From contig JACEFZ010021368.1 in assembly GCA_014155875.1 (NCBI GenBank), positions 550,001 through 614,000 of the forward strand: a stretch of 64,000 bases of DNA, written 5' to 3'. Below are positions 10,735 through 21,740 of this stretch, in pieces. Below the pieces are notes generated by a model. It was not told where the DNA came from. It made no database searches and was given only the letters and a program-made list of their open reading frames with translations. Positions within the stretch are counted from its first letter, which is position 1. Each line of letters begins with the position of its first letter. The stretch comes from Cepaea nemoralis. Its lineage: Eukaryota > Mollusca > Gastropoda > Stylommatophora > Helicidae. Made by a program: the position numbers and the translations under genes.

Positions 10735-12450
10735 TACCTATAGCTAACATACAAAAAGCTTCTTTTTGAAAACTTCTTGGAATATGATATGTCCGGACAG
10801 TCATGCTTAAGATTCCAACTGCAATTTGCCATCTAGTGTGCATACCAAAGTCCCTGTTATCGCTCTTTCATTGTTTTTATATCTTGGTTAAATCTTTCAC
10901 CTTCCTCTTCACTAATGTTGCCAAGATTCTCGGCGAAGAAATGTAAGTGATTATGGAGGTAATGCAAGCTTTTGCTCAGGTTACATTCAAGCTTACAAAA
11001 TCTTGACAGCTTGTTTTCAATAAATTCAGAATAATTGTCCGCCTTAAAGTTACCCAGACAGTTTTGCACAACTAAAACAAATGATGACCAGACTATAATA
11101 TTTGGATCGTTTATTAACTTTCTAATATAAGGCCCATGAAAAATGTCCGTTTTAGATTCGTCTATGCTCAATTCCCGAAACCGTGTGCATAAGTAATTAA
11201 AACAGGTTCCATCTTTGTTCACTTCCTTAACAAATTGCTTCTTCATGCAAATCAATCAATCAATCATGTGCCATGCCGGAAAGCGTGGGCGGTCATGACT
11301 CGCCATTTCACTCGATCACCAGTGTCGTGGATCAGCTCAGTGTTCCTGTCTCGTCCATGCCATGTGGCAAAGCCATCCAGGTATTTTCCTCTCGGTCTTC
11401 ATGCAAAGCTTTGTATGTAATTGTGGAACGGTAGAACTCGTTTTAGATCAATGAGTGGATAGTTGACAATAACTGTTTCTCCAACTTTAAATTCAGCTCT
11501 CAACGACCACTGTTTCTTTAGCCAGTGTGTATCGTTGTCCTTCTATCCGTCAAACACATAAAGCAATGATATTTGTTGAATCCCCTTTGCTGGTCAAGCA
11601 AGAAGTTCATCATTTTAAGATCTATAGAAGCAATAATGTTATTTTCTAAACACTTACATTTTTCCAGAACTGTGCTTATTGTAGCATATTCCTACCTCAT
11701 TGTAGTAGAACGAGCAACTGGAATAGGGCCATATATTTTACCATTGTATAAGAGAATCCCTGTCACACAAAATTCGTCACTCATCCGGTGTATACTAACA
11801 GCAATTTCGTTTACAAGAACCCCTAAATTAGGACAAAGTACAAGGGTGTTTTCTTTAGAAAAGATTGGAAGAAAACCTTGCTCTCTGCTGCAATAAAATG
11901 CAATCTTTGTTTCAGCAGTCAGTAATTTATTTTCTTTCAACCGTGAAGCCTAATGTTGTGAAGCTTCCTTGAGAGATATAGATCTCGGATTAGATTTTGC
12001 AGCTTACGCTTGTTGTAGCATTGAGCGGCTGAAAAATTATTTTTTAAATCACGATCACTGTCACTTGTCGTTCCACATGCCACTGCGGTCTCATCTTCTA
12101 GCAGGCAAACCGAAATCTGACATAACAGTTGGAATTGGTATGTCATCTTCGTGCGGAACACGTCGTTAGCAGAATCTAAATCTGGATATATCCGTGTGTT
12201 GTGATTTTTTCCATTAATTCCCTTAATACTGACAATACAGAAATAACAGTCATCATGGTGGTTCTTGGGCTTTCTCCAAACCATTGAAATTCCACATTTT
12301 AAACATTTTCTTTTCCCACAAGTCTACTGTCACAGGTGTTGAACACATATTTTACCAACAATATGAGGAGCCCAATATCTTTGAAGATCACCTATTTTTA
12401 CTTTAAAGTAAGGAAGGCATTCCTTTTTCACACAAAATAGTAATATACTT
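10735..12450 (-). pseudogene. Unclassified invertebrate mobile-element protein, dead copy
   Basis: Minus-strand remnants of a protein that I recall as repeated many times in arthropod and other invertebrate genomes. From right to left: 'GDLQRYWAPHI' (about 12390); 'MVWRKPKNHHDDCYFC' (12284); a variable acidic segment; 'LLYNGKIYGPIPVARS' (about 11720); 'FLLDQQRGFNKYHCFMCL' (about 11570), with a CxxC; then 'MKKQFVKEVNKDG', 'FHGPYIRKLINDP', 'NCLGNFKADNY' and 'NLGNISEEEGERFNQDI' (11255-10857); and a tail resembling 'YQGRW..MMADYCW' beyond a stop at 10857. Stops and frameshifts throughout, plus an inserted RTE tail. Biochemical activity of the family is unknown to me. It lies in intron 2 of GPCR gene A. 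Confidence 0.75.
11251..11396 (-). mobile_element. 146-bp RTE 3'-end insertion
   Basis: The 3' terminus of the RTE-A family (compare 54.38-54.52 kb: 'CATGTGCCATGC', 'GCGTGGGCGGTCATG') on the minus strand with a GATT-repeat tail (11251-11265 on plus as ATCAATCA...). It is bounded by the 10-bp direct repeat CTTCATGCAA (11241-11250 and 11397-11406), the TSD. It interrupts the dead mobile-element protein gene between its CxxC region and its 'MKKQFVKEV' region. Confidence 0.88.
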
Positions 12451-12559
12451 CCTATGCTTTTCTTTCAAAGGATACTCTCCTAAAATATACGAAAATAAAT
12501 CCAGTGAAAGAAAACACGCTCTTCTTGAAGATGTCATTCTGTGTTAGAAGTATAAGGGA

Positions 12560-13184
12560 CTAGATAGCAATAGTCTCCCCCCCCCCCCCCCCCCACCACC
12601 ACCACCCAGAGCGTTATATATCAAATGTTGTAATCATATTTATTACATACGCACATGCCTGCGTCTCAAAACTAGAGCTGCTACAAACAAATGACTGTGA
12701 TATTTAGATTTCATAACCTCATTTATGCAAAATCAGTTGTAAAATGTTTGACACCAAACAAACAAACAAACAAACAAACAAACAAATAATTCTTGTCTAT
12801 GCATGTGTAATGGGAGCTGTGGAGAAGCGAATGGGTCTTAGAAATCATGGCATAAGTAGTTGAACACCTCCAAACTCAAAGGGCATCTCGATGTTACAAG
12901 ACATAATGAAGATCTGGCCGACATGAGCAACTATGAAACAAATGGTAGGGGTCTGGTGAAGATCTCTGGCACGCCATTCTTCCCACGTATCGTGACGAAA
13001 TAGACGCGTAAGAAACATTAAAGGTTGAAGAAGAAGAAGAATCTTAATATTGATGTGGATTAAGAAAGGGAATTGACATCCCTCCAGGTTATACCACGAC
13101 CCGGAATATGCGACGTTGAATCAACCCATAACGCCTTTGTGTTATTAATGCTTGTAATGGGTGGCGGGGTTGGTGTATCCCCTA
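12560..13184. other. Intron 2 segment of gene A: low complexity and duplicated intron DNA
   Basis: Contains a C-run followed by CCA repeats (12580-12606) and a CAAA run (about 12760-12786). From about 12811 to 13080 it is homologous to 42.82-43.10 kb in intron 2 of gene B ('GCGAATGGGTCT', 'CCAAACTCAAAG', 'GGTGAAGATCTC'). This shows the introns were duplicated together with the exons. No gene seen. Confidence 0.7.
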
Positions 13185-13750
13185 TAAACGGAACGAACGA
13201 ACGAACAAACTTTATTTTCAAAGGGTTAAGAATTGGGCACGCAAGCCCGTCTAACATTCTGCCCTTCTATCACTCTCTTTCATACATTATTTCATTCACA
13301 CATCATTCAAGGCTAACAAAGAACAGCAACAATATAAAAGATATGCTTTATAAAGGCAAGGGCAAAATGCGAACATCAAAACTACACGACACAGTAATAT
13401 TAGATAATGGTCTGACACTTGTTATTAGCCATGTGGAATATACTGGCCTACAAAAAGGGGATTGGCTGTTATACTAGGGTTGTGTTATTATTATTATTAT
13501 TATCTCTATTATTAAGGGGGAAGGTAATCCGTATTGAGATAGTGTTCGAATAATTTGCTATTATATGAATAGGGATTGGTGATGTCTTTGATTTCTTGTG
13601 GAAGATTGTTCCACAGCTGAGCTGCAGAGTACGTTAAGCTTGTTTTATATAAGTCAATCCTAGGCTTCGGAATGTGTAGTATATTTAAACGTTTACTGTG
13701 TCTGGCATTATATTTAAACAATGGCCAAAGGTAATTTGGGGCATTCCGAT
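13185..13750 (-). pseudogene. CR1/L2-like LINE 3' end
   Basis: Minus-strand ORF of 69 codons (13721-13512) with 'TSLTYSAAQLWNNLPQEIK', the typical carboxy end of CR1/L2-group reverse transcriptase proteins. About 300 bp of 3' UTR follows. The end carries an 'AATAAAGTTTG' sequence and a TTCG tetranucleotide tail, seen on plus as CGAACGAACGAACAAAC at 13191-13209. 5'-truncated; only the C-terminus is present. Confidence 0.8.
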
Positions 13751-14029
13751 GCAGGATTTTGTGAATTAGTTTAGCTTTATTGAAAAGGAGAAGTAAGGCG
13801 CCTCTATCCCTCCGCTAGCCTGCGATACACCCATGGGCAAGGTGGAGTATCCGTTTAGCTCCTCGATCATGGTTCGTGGAGCCATATGTGCAGGTGGTGA
13901 GTGAAGTTTAGGAACAGCCGACAGATAGTTGTAGGTTATGGTATTCAATCTCACAAAGGTAGGCAGAGGATCTAGTTTTTGGGAGACAATGGCTACGATC
14001 ATCGACCAGTTTGGTCACTGCTATGAGGG

Positions 14030-14657
14030 AAAGCAATGGAAACTATCTTCTTTACAAATGTCAAGAAAATCATGTTGTGCAATTTCGCAGAAAATAAGAG
14101 AAACGGCATAGGAGCAGCCTCGCTGGTAGGGATAGTCATGAGCACCTGGTGACGGCAGACCGTCAGCAATCGACTGAGTGCAAAAGATTACCATCATTGA
14201 AAGTGGGAAATTGGAATGTTAGAACTATGAGTGGGGATGGAAAATTTGGCAGCATTAAGAACGAAATGAGCAGACTAAATATTAACATGTTACGTATACG
14301 TGGGATCACATAGAAAGGAATGGGCATTATAACGTCCGAGGACTATAGCATAATCCATTCTGATGAAGAGAAAAAACAACGTGGGGTGGCAATTATAATG
14401 GATATAGAGAGATTAACATCCATCAAAAGATATTGGACTTTTTCAGACTAATTGTATAAGTAAAGTTGAGTGGAAGACCTTTCGATATACATCGTACAAA
14501 TTGATGCATCAACAACAGACAGCAGTGGTTAGAGAATCGGTAAATGTTATAATGATTTGGAGATTGCCTTCAAGAAATGCAAACATTCAGAATTAAATAT
14601 CATAATAGCTGACTTTAATGCCAAATTTGGAAATCAAAAGCACAGATGCATAGTAGC
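14030..14657 (+). pseudogene. RTE-type LINE endonuclease, N-terminal part
   Basis: Translation in a broken frame gives 'VGNWNVRTMSGDGKF' near 14200-14250, the start of the exonuclease/endonuclease/phosphatase fold, and 'IIADFNAKFGNQKH' near 14600-14650, the second catalytic motif. Stops near 14310 and 14450 disable it. A stretch at 14030-14190 upstream is probably the 5' UTR. The frame continues into the 332-bp sequence that is repeated at 20888, so that duplicated sequence originally belonged here. Confidence 0.75.
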
Positions 14658-14989
14658 AAGTATGGACTGGGGGAACAGAATGAAAGAGATTGCAGACTTG
14701 TAAAGTGGACACAAGAACATGATATTTGTCAACGTCTCCAGGGGTTTATGTAATGGGTTCAGGCAGGCAGATGATATTGTATAGATGAAGCAAGAAACCA
14801 TGAGTGTATCGTTAAAGACTTTAATATCAATATATCATTACAACAATAATTGTACAATTCAATTCATAAACTCGCACAGCTCTCGCAATACTTTTGCTCG
14901 TTCGCAAAGAATAACGTAATCGTGCCTCAGCACCCACACCAGCACACGGCTCACAGCGGCCACATTCTCTCTCATTAGCGCAGACTGAT
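14658..14989 (+). repeat. 332-bp flanking direct repeat, left copy
   Basis: Starts 'AAGTATGGACTGGGGGAA', ends 'GCGCAGACTGAT', and abuts the 5' LTR. An apparently identical 332-bp copy abuts the 3' LTR (20888-21219). Its first 45 bp continue the RTE endonuclease frame. Retrotransposons normally make TSDs of 4-6 bp. Confidence 0.9.
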
Positions 14990-15535
14990 TGCCACATGGC
15001 GTTTAGACATAATGACGTCATCGGAATGGGCGGTGGAAAATCATATACGGAGTTTCCCATTCAGACACTAAAGTGGATGTCAACAGAGGAATCCAAGGAG
15101 AATGTGGAGAACGTGATTGGACAGCAACGGGGGACGCTGTGACTTTGTGATACGAACAAGATGTGTTTCTGAAGGCTCGATGTGAAGGTGACACCTGGAT
15201 GCCGTGATTTCGGGATGAGGCAGCAAGGAGTCTGGTAAGGAATTTATTGAGACGACAACGGTGAATGGATCGGGAATAGAAATCCACCTAGACTGAATCT
15301 TAGTATCTAAGAAATTGAACTGAAGAATAGATAGGAAGGCTTCAAGGGCAACGAGCTGGACTGGGAGCTCAAGGGTGGATGTATGTGAGTAGGCGCCGAT
15401 CCTGTGGTTAGGGATCAGCTTGCTTTTCTGCCAGAGTTTTAATCCTTTGTACCAGTGACGGAAATAAACGTCTGGAAAATCGTTCGCTTGAGTATGCTGT
15501 TCTGAATCGTTCGATTAACGAGTTCTGTTACCAAG
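14990..15535 (+). repeat. 5' LTR
   Basis: 546 bp, TG start, polyadenylation signal AATAAA at 15473-15478. The antisense 89-codon frame inside it also occurs in the 3' LTR and is not a gene. It is preceded directly by the 332-bp repeat. Confidence 0.9.
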
Positions 15536-17926
15536 TTCCGATTTTTCGATGATGCTTTTTGTGTTTGCTCCAGTTGCGTTTAGCGGACAGGCACATTGAG
15601 ACATGTGGGGGTCGTTTCTGGACACCGTTTGTTGATCAACATAAATCCCCGCCAATTTCCATAGCTGATCATAAAAGGAATTACGTACCAGCGGCGCAGT
15701 TCACACCGTGCTACACAGAAAGAAAGAAGGAGCACATGAAAACCCGCGTCACCAAAATGCCGGAAGAACACCCAGAATAAATGAAGTGAAAAAGCATTTT
15801 GTGATAAAGTAACAACAGGTGAAATTAAAACATCATAAAAACTGTAAGTACGTACACAATTAATACATAATAACTCAATCATGTTCAAGAAGTACGATCT
15901 ATTAAGCATATCAAGTTTGCACCAGATGCGCAAAAACATTCCACCTTATTGAACACACCACAGCGCTATGAAATATTAGAAATAACGAACATTGAGTAAT
16001 AATGTAACTTATTTAAGAACATTATTTATTTAAAGAATATACAGTTACAACTATAAGTCTACGTGAGAAAAGAAGATGGTGGTTACATAAGAGATATGCG
16101 AAACAATCGAAACCATGGTCGACATTGAAAAGGAATTATGTTGATGTGAGTAGGCCATAAGATCTAAAGAAACACTGCACTGCCACAAGTCTACACCACA
16201 ATATTGTACGATAACACAGCAATGGACACTGTACATTCGAGAATTGATGAGTTGCTCACGAATTTGATTGCAACTGCTCAAAAGTGACTTTATGCTAAAC
16301 AATCTGCGGAATTTATGAAGTTCGTCATGATTCAAGATTATTATCACATTTATCGTTGGACTGTTCCACATAGGATGGAGTGTACTACCGATCTGCAAGT
16401 ATAGTTTACTCTATCAGAAAGACATTCGTTATTTTACGAACATTACTAACAGTTTTGACTTGGTTGTTTAAAACGCCAAAAGATTTTGACACCACACACG
16501 ATTATATTTGATGCCGACACTCTGTCATAAATTCACTATCGGCGCAAAGGACATTCGATACGTCTATAGACATTATTGATTGTACATGTCTGAAAACTTG
16601 CTGACGTCGGATGTTGGAGGATGCTATACACTACCATGAAGATTACCTTCGCCACATAGATTGTCATCTCTCAAGGAAGTTTAGGTGTGACATTCAATTG
16701 GTCGCTACACGTTAGATATCACGTCAGGACTTATTATATATACTCTTACTCTGATACCCTGACGCCAGGACATTGAGGCAACACTTCTACACAGAATACC
16801 ACACACAAACCAGAAAGAAACTTATAAATTGGTTAACAGACACCAAGAAATACATCACAAACACTTGTGCGCAAGTCAACGAGATTAGTGGAACACAAGG
16901 GATACCAACGCTATTCATAATGAATTCACCGACATTATTTTATACTTGAAGATACTACTTACGGGATGGAGGACATTACAACACCATTACCCACATACCG
17001 GACAACAACTCTCACTTCAAGACGACACGTACACGTACACTAGGACATACTATTTTGAAATCACAGAGGATTTCGTTACATTTGAAGAATTCAACTCGGT
17101 CAGTCGGGACCGAACATTAACTCATTACGTCGACATCTACGGACAACGGTAACGTTTGGACACTGATTGACTGTACACGGATACACTACACACGTCAGGA
17201 GGCTACTCACTTTACACTTCAGCGGTTACACATCGGAACGTTATACGGAGTGACATTGTTCTTATAGGGCGTGATACCATTCGTTTTCACGCTAAACTTT
17301 ACGACGCTATACTCCATTGTGGACATTAAGCGTTCCAGTACCCACAGCATTCAGCTGCTATAACTCAAGTATCGTCGAAAACACCCAAGCCAATCACGTT
17401 TCTCAGAAATTGGTTACGAACCGCGTTGGTTCGGGTTTGTACAAATTCATTGTACTTTCGTACAAGCAAGGAGCGGTCTACTTCCTTATACAATTCCTTC
17501 CCTTGGCATATCGTCGTTAACATATAGGATGTAAATTATCGAGCATTATATTTACGGACACGAGAACCTGAAAAAGGCCAGTATATGTTATTGTTGGTTA
17601 ATGTGTTATTGTTGATAAATGAGGTGCCTATTATTTAATAATAAGTAAATTAATTCAAAAATGGATAGTGTGGGCGGTTAGAAGGGCATTTCTACATTAA
17701 TCAAAGACACTTGAATATTGTGGGATCAACACATAATTGTTGTCAGATATATAGATGGCAAGAAGTTACTGAATTTCTTTATTGTTCAAGTTTACAGTGC
17801 TGTTGAGTTACAGTTCACATTTTGTTCAACAGTTGTTATATTGATTATCTTATCTGAATCAAACATATTTACATTTTTGCATTGTCCTATCATTTGTCAG
17901 CTAGATTATTGTACAGGTAGGACAAC
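15536..17926 (+). other. Long leader of the LTR element
   Basis: 2.4 kb between the 5' LTR and the gag-like ORF. No long open frame and no known domain seen; short frames of 60-120 codons are not convincing. It is rich in CA/AC-containing words such as ACATT and CACAC. It may carry the packaging and primer-binding functions that a non-autonomous element needs, but nothing in the sequence proves this. Confidence 0.5.
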
Positions 17927-19297
17927 ATGTCGACACTACAATATTTCACGGAGTTGGGTGAGAAGAATGGTTTAGCTGGTGCGGACCTTAGGAATTGGGT
18001 GCTGCAAGAATTCAGAGCTCAAACCGCACGTGAGTGGATGGAACAACGAGAAAAACATGCAACAGAGCAACTTCAAGCTACGCGTGAACGACAAGAACGA
18101 CAAAAGAAATGGGCACTAGAGATGGCTATCAAGCAGAATGAGATAGCTGGAATAAGAAAAGAGTTAACGGCAAGACAGATAACCGCAGTCGCAGAGTTAA
18201 AGGCACTGGAACATGAAAAGAGGGTAGCCTTGCAACGCGAACGAATAGAGTCTAGAGAAAAAGAATTAACGTTGCAACGTGAAAAGATATCTGCAATGAA
18301 GAGAGAGATGGAAGAAAGGCGGATAACTGGAGAGGCAGAAATCAATCAAAAACGACTCGCACTTCAAAATGAGAATATTGCAAAGGAAGCAATGTGGAAA
18401 GAGCGTATAAGACAAATGTATGAAAGTAATCACACAAGTAAAGTATGTGCTACAGTAGTGAAAGAACCAATCGCCAGAGATTTCGTTCAGAAAGGAACTA
18501 TAGAACACAAGTCTAACGAAACACTTACAAGTACAAATGCCCAAATTGAAACAACAGAAGAAGAAGAAGAAGAAGAAGAAGAAGAAGAAGAAGAAGAAGA
18601 AGAAGAAGAAGAAGAAGAAGAAGAAGAAGAAGAAGAAGAAGAAGAAGAAGAAGAAGAAAAGATGCAAATAGCACAGGGTACATCAACGGTAGACATGCAT
18701 GATACAATGCTACTGAGTGATAGCATAACGGTAATTAATTGCAAATGCCAAGATTTACACAAAATCAACGAACCCAAACATGAAGAAATAACTGATACTC
18801 ACAAACAAGGCAAACGAGATTATTTGTCGGTAAATGACATATTTTTGAAACATTCAAAAAAGAAACCAAAAGTTACACGCATTGGTTGTTACACACAAAA
18901 GTTACATGCACAACAAGCGAGGAAACATAGTGTAAACGGGTTCATACAAACAAAAACGCATATCATAAACATGCACACAGAAGTGAAGAAGCATAGCACA
19001 AATATACACACAAAAGGCAAGAAATGGATTACATACATACGCACAGAAGTCAAGAAGTGTGGCACTAACAGATACACACAATCAAAGAAATACGTTGCGT
19101 GCGGCATTACAATTATCCATTCACAAATTAAAAGAAGATACACAAGACTGAAAACAATTGCATTGTTCCAATCAACAAAGTTACAATGTACAAATATTGG
19201 CATGAGTGCAGAAGAGAGATTCTACAGATTTGAAACAAAGAAAGAAAGAAAGAAAATAAATGAAAGGAAGAATAAAAGAAATAATAAAGCAAAATAA
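17927..19297 (+). CDS. Gag-like coiled-coil protein of the LTR element
   Basis: An intact 456-codon ORF. Residues 1-25 ('LGEKNGLAGADLRNWVLQEF') resemble the N-terminus of Ty3/gypsy-type Gag proteins of invertebrates. Residues about 28-165 form a highly charged, heptad-like helix rich in E, K, R and Q, predicted to be a coiled coil. Residues about 211-244 are a pure Glu run from a GAA microsatellite. After it comes about 210 residues of basic sequence with loosely repeated units of an 'HT-x-x-KK' type (residues about 345-395) and a K/R/N-rich tail. No CCHC zinc knuckle, protease or RT follows. The ATG at 17927 starts the Gag similarity. It probably encodes a structural protein for particle formation; the C-terminal half is unlike any Gag I know. 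Confidence 0.75.
   Translation: MSTLQYFTELGEKNGLAGADLRNWVLQEFRAQTAREWMEQREKHATEQLQATRERQERQKKWALEMAIKQNEIAGIRKELTARQITAVAELKALEHEKRVALQRERIESREKELTLQREKISAMKREMEERRITGEAEINQKRLALQNENIAKEAMWKERIRQMYESNHTSKVCATVVKEPIARDFVQKGTIEHKSNETLTSTNAQIETTEEEEEEEEEEEEEEEEEEEEEEEEEEEEEEEEEEKMQIAQGTSTVDMHDTMLLSDSITVINCKCQDLHKINEPKHEEITDTHKQGKRDYLSVNDIFLKHSKKKPKVTRIGCYTQKLHAQQARKHSVNGFIQTKTHIINMHTEVKKHSTNIHTKGKKWITYIRTEVKKCGTNRYTQSKKYVACGITIIHSQIKRRYTRLKTIALFQSTKLQCTNIGMSAEERFYRFETKKERKKINERKNKRNNKAK
18556..18658 (+). repeat. (GAA)n run encoding poly-Glu
   Basis: About 34 GAA/GAG-type triplets in frame inside the gag-like ORF. Antisense frames here give runs of Phe, Ser or Leu and are artefacts. Confidence 0.95.
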
Positions 19298-20322
19298 AAT
19301 GGGATGAATGTGAAAGTGTTAGGTTCATATCAACACATAGTACACTACAGACACATTAGGGTCTTATTACTTAGTTATACCAGATGTCACTGTGTAAGGT
19401 TATATTTGTCAGAATTATTCTCACTATTTTTCTTCACTTAAGTGTGTGAAAATATGTTGGTTCTCTATTCTACATATAATTGTTCGTAACTATATCGTTA
19501 TTAGAGAACTTAATAATTTTATGAAGAGTATTTGATTTAAATATTTATTAAATTTCTGATTTATTATCTTAGAAATCTTGAATCTGTGAGATATGATTCT
19601 TCACAAAACTGTAAGAGCTACAACTCAATTATAATCTTGCCGATATTTTAAATCAACTATAAATATAAATATTTTATTCAATTTATTCAATCCTAGTTTA
19701 TTATAGTTGTTTGTTCATAGAGTGTTTGGAAATATGTGTTAGATAGCACCGAATTTACTGGCAATACACACACAGATCAACAATTACATATTATTAATGC
19801 AAATAGCTAGTTTAAATAGTTGGATACTTCTGTCAATATGTGATTTTGACAGGATGATAAGAAATTTACGTGAGGAGGAACCGTTGAGGCATGGAGAACT
19901 TTGGGAACTTTGACTTGTGTGGGTTTTCTCCTGTATCGAGTTTTCACTTGGATGGTTTGTGACTAGGGGTAACTACTGTAAAGGAAAACTGGTGAACAAG
20001 TATTGTGATATGAATTGAACATTGTATAATATTATTGTGTGTATATAGAATTTAATTTAATGAATTGTGATAATAGTTGATTAGTTAACGTAGTTAGATT
20101 AAATACTATGTTAGTATAGTTATATTTTGATCATTGATCATTAGTTATTATTACTTAATTCCGAGTACGCCTAAAATTATGACGTCATAATACTAGTCCC
20201 CTACCTACCCGTTGGATGAGATTAAGATTTACGACATAGCGGTCGAGATAAAAGTCATTGTGTCTACACTGCTATGTGTCAGGTTAATTCTCTTGGAGAA
20301 AAAAAAATGATTACATCATTTT

Positions 20323-20336
20323 AAAAGGGAGGGGGG
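20323..20336 (+). promoter_or_regulatory. Polypurine tract of the LTR element
   Basis: AAAAGGGAGGGGGG lies five bases upstream of the 3' LTR, the expected place for the plus-strand priming site. It fixes the element on the plus strand. Confidence 0.85.
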
Positions 20337-20341
20337 CATAC

Positions 20342-20887
20342 TGCCACATGGCGTTTAGACATAATGACGTCATCGGAATGGGCGGTGGAAAATCATATAC
20401 GGAGTTTCCCATTCAGACACTAAAGTGGATGTCAACAGAGGAATCCAAGGAGAATGTGGAGAACGTGATTGGACAGCAACGGGAGACGCTGTGACTTTGT
20501 GATACGAACAAGATGTGTTTCTGAAGGCTCGATGTGAAGGTGACACCTGGATGCCGTGATTTCGGGATGAGGCAGCAGGGAGTCTGGTAAGGAATTTATT
20601 GAGACGACAACGGTGAATGGATCGGGAATAGAAATCCACCTAGACTGAATCTTAGTATCTAAGAAATTGAACTGAAGAATAGATAGGAAGGCTTCAAGGG
20701 CAACGAGCTGGACTGGGAGCTCAAGGGTGGATGTATGTGAGTAGGCGCCGATCCTGTGGTTAGGGATCAGCTTGCTTTTCTGCCAGAGTTTTAATCCTTT
20801 ATACCAGTGACGGAAATAAACGTCTGGAAAATCGTTCGCTTGAGTATGCTGTTCTGAATCGTTCGATTAACGAGTTCTGTTACCAAG
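20342..20887 (+). repeat. 3' LTR
   Basis: 546 bp, same length as the 5' LTR. I counted three substitutions between them: GGG/GGA near position 140, AAG/AGG near 235 and TGT/TAT near 465 of the LTR. It is followed directly by the second 332-bp repeat. Confidence 0.9.
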
Positions 20888-21219
20888 AAGTATGGACTGG
20901 GGGAACAGAATGAAAGAGATTGCAGACTTGTAAAGTGGACACAAGAACATGATATTTGTCAACGTCTCCAGGGGTTTATGTAATGGGTTCAGGCAGGCAG
21001 ATGATATTGTATAGATGAAGCAAGAAACCATGAGTGTATCGTTAAAGACTTTAATATCAATATATCATTACAACAATAATTGTACAATTCAATTCATAAA
21101 CTCGCACAGCTCTCGCAATACTTTTGCTCGTTCGCAAAGAATAACGTAATCGTGCCTCAGCACCCACACCAGCACACGGCTCACAGCGGCCACATTCTCT
21201 CTCATTAGCGCAGACTGAT
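20888..21219 (+). repeat. 332-bp flanking direct repeat, right copy
   Basis: Same sequence as 14658-14989; no differences found on reading through. After its last base the two copies diverge: the left enters the LTR, the right runs on into 'GTCTACGAAAATGG'. Confidence 0.9.
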
Positions 21220-21726
21220 GTCTACGAAAATGGTCTATTATCCCTCTCAACACAGTCAGGCATCCTCTCTCATCCACAGTCCAAGTCCCGTCTGAGGCTT
21301 TCTTCTCAGCTAGGTAGTCACGAGGTTCTTGACCCTCGTGGGGTCCGTGGAGGTCATGCTAGTCGGGTCTGTCGCCCTGTCCTTCACTCGTCTGCTAATG
21401 AAGGCGTACTGAGTCGTACCGTTCAAGGTGAACCTGTCCTGTCATTCAAGAGCACAGTCCCGTCTGTAACTCCCTGTCATGGGCGTAGGGACCTGTTTAT
21501 TATACCCGCACTATTCCCATGTCCTATGGCTGTCCTCTGTCCTCTACGTCGTGTCCTTTGGAGACCTTGAAAATAGTATTATTGGAAACACCTGGTATCA
21601 AACTCACCCAAATAGATTTACGACATGGAGGAGTACTTATCATAAGATCAGAAATCATAATGTTTTCATGCTCATCAACTGAAGATAAGGGAATGCCTTA
21701 ACAATCAGCTAAACTAAACTTAGCTC
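21220..21726 (+). other. Spacer with a short endonuclease-like remnant
   Basis: Mostly unrecognised sequence. A frame around 21560-21670 reads 'GNTWYQTHPNRFTTWRS', which resembles the 'NTWF...RRxTWxSPDG' part of LINE endonucleases. This fits an RTE element whose upstream half is at 14.2 kb and whose RT half resumes after 23.1 kb. Confidence 0.45.
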
Positions 21727-21740
21727 AGATTTCTACAAAG

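Larger units (their letters stand above)
14990..20887 (+). mobile_element. Non-autonomous LTR retrotransposon (gag-like ORF, no pol)
   Basis: Total 5898 bp. Two 546-bp LTRs (14990-15535 and 20342-20887) start 'TGCCACATGG', end 'GTTACCAAG' and differ at only three positions by eye. An AATAAA polyadenylation signal lies at 15473-15478 in the left LTR, with its twin in the right. A polypurine tract (20323-20336) lies 5 bp before the 3' LTR. The 4.8-kb interior holds one long ORF (17927-19297) and no recognisable protease, RT, RNase H or integrase, so enzymes must come from elsewhere. No obvious tRNA primer site follows the 5' LTR. It sits in intron 2 of GPCR gene A, same strand, and looks young. 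Confidence 0.88.

Noticed and set aside
18266..18777. Minus-strand frames with runs of Phe, Ser or Leu
   Set aside because: They are the antisense of the GAA run inside the gag-like ORF; no independent coding signal.
15018..20639. A conserved 89-codon frame found twice (15018-15287 and 20370-20639, minus)
   Set aside because: The two copies lie in the two LTRs, so conservation simply reflects LTR identity.
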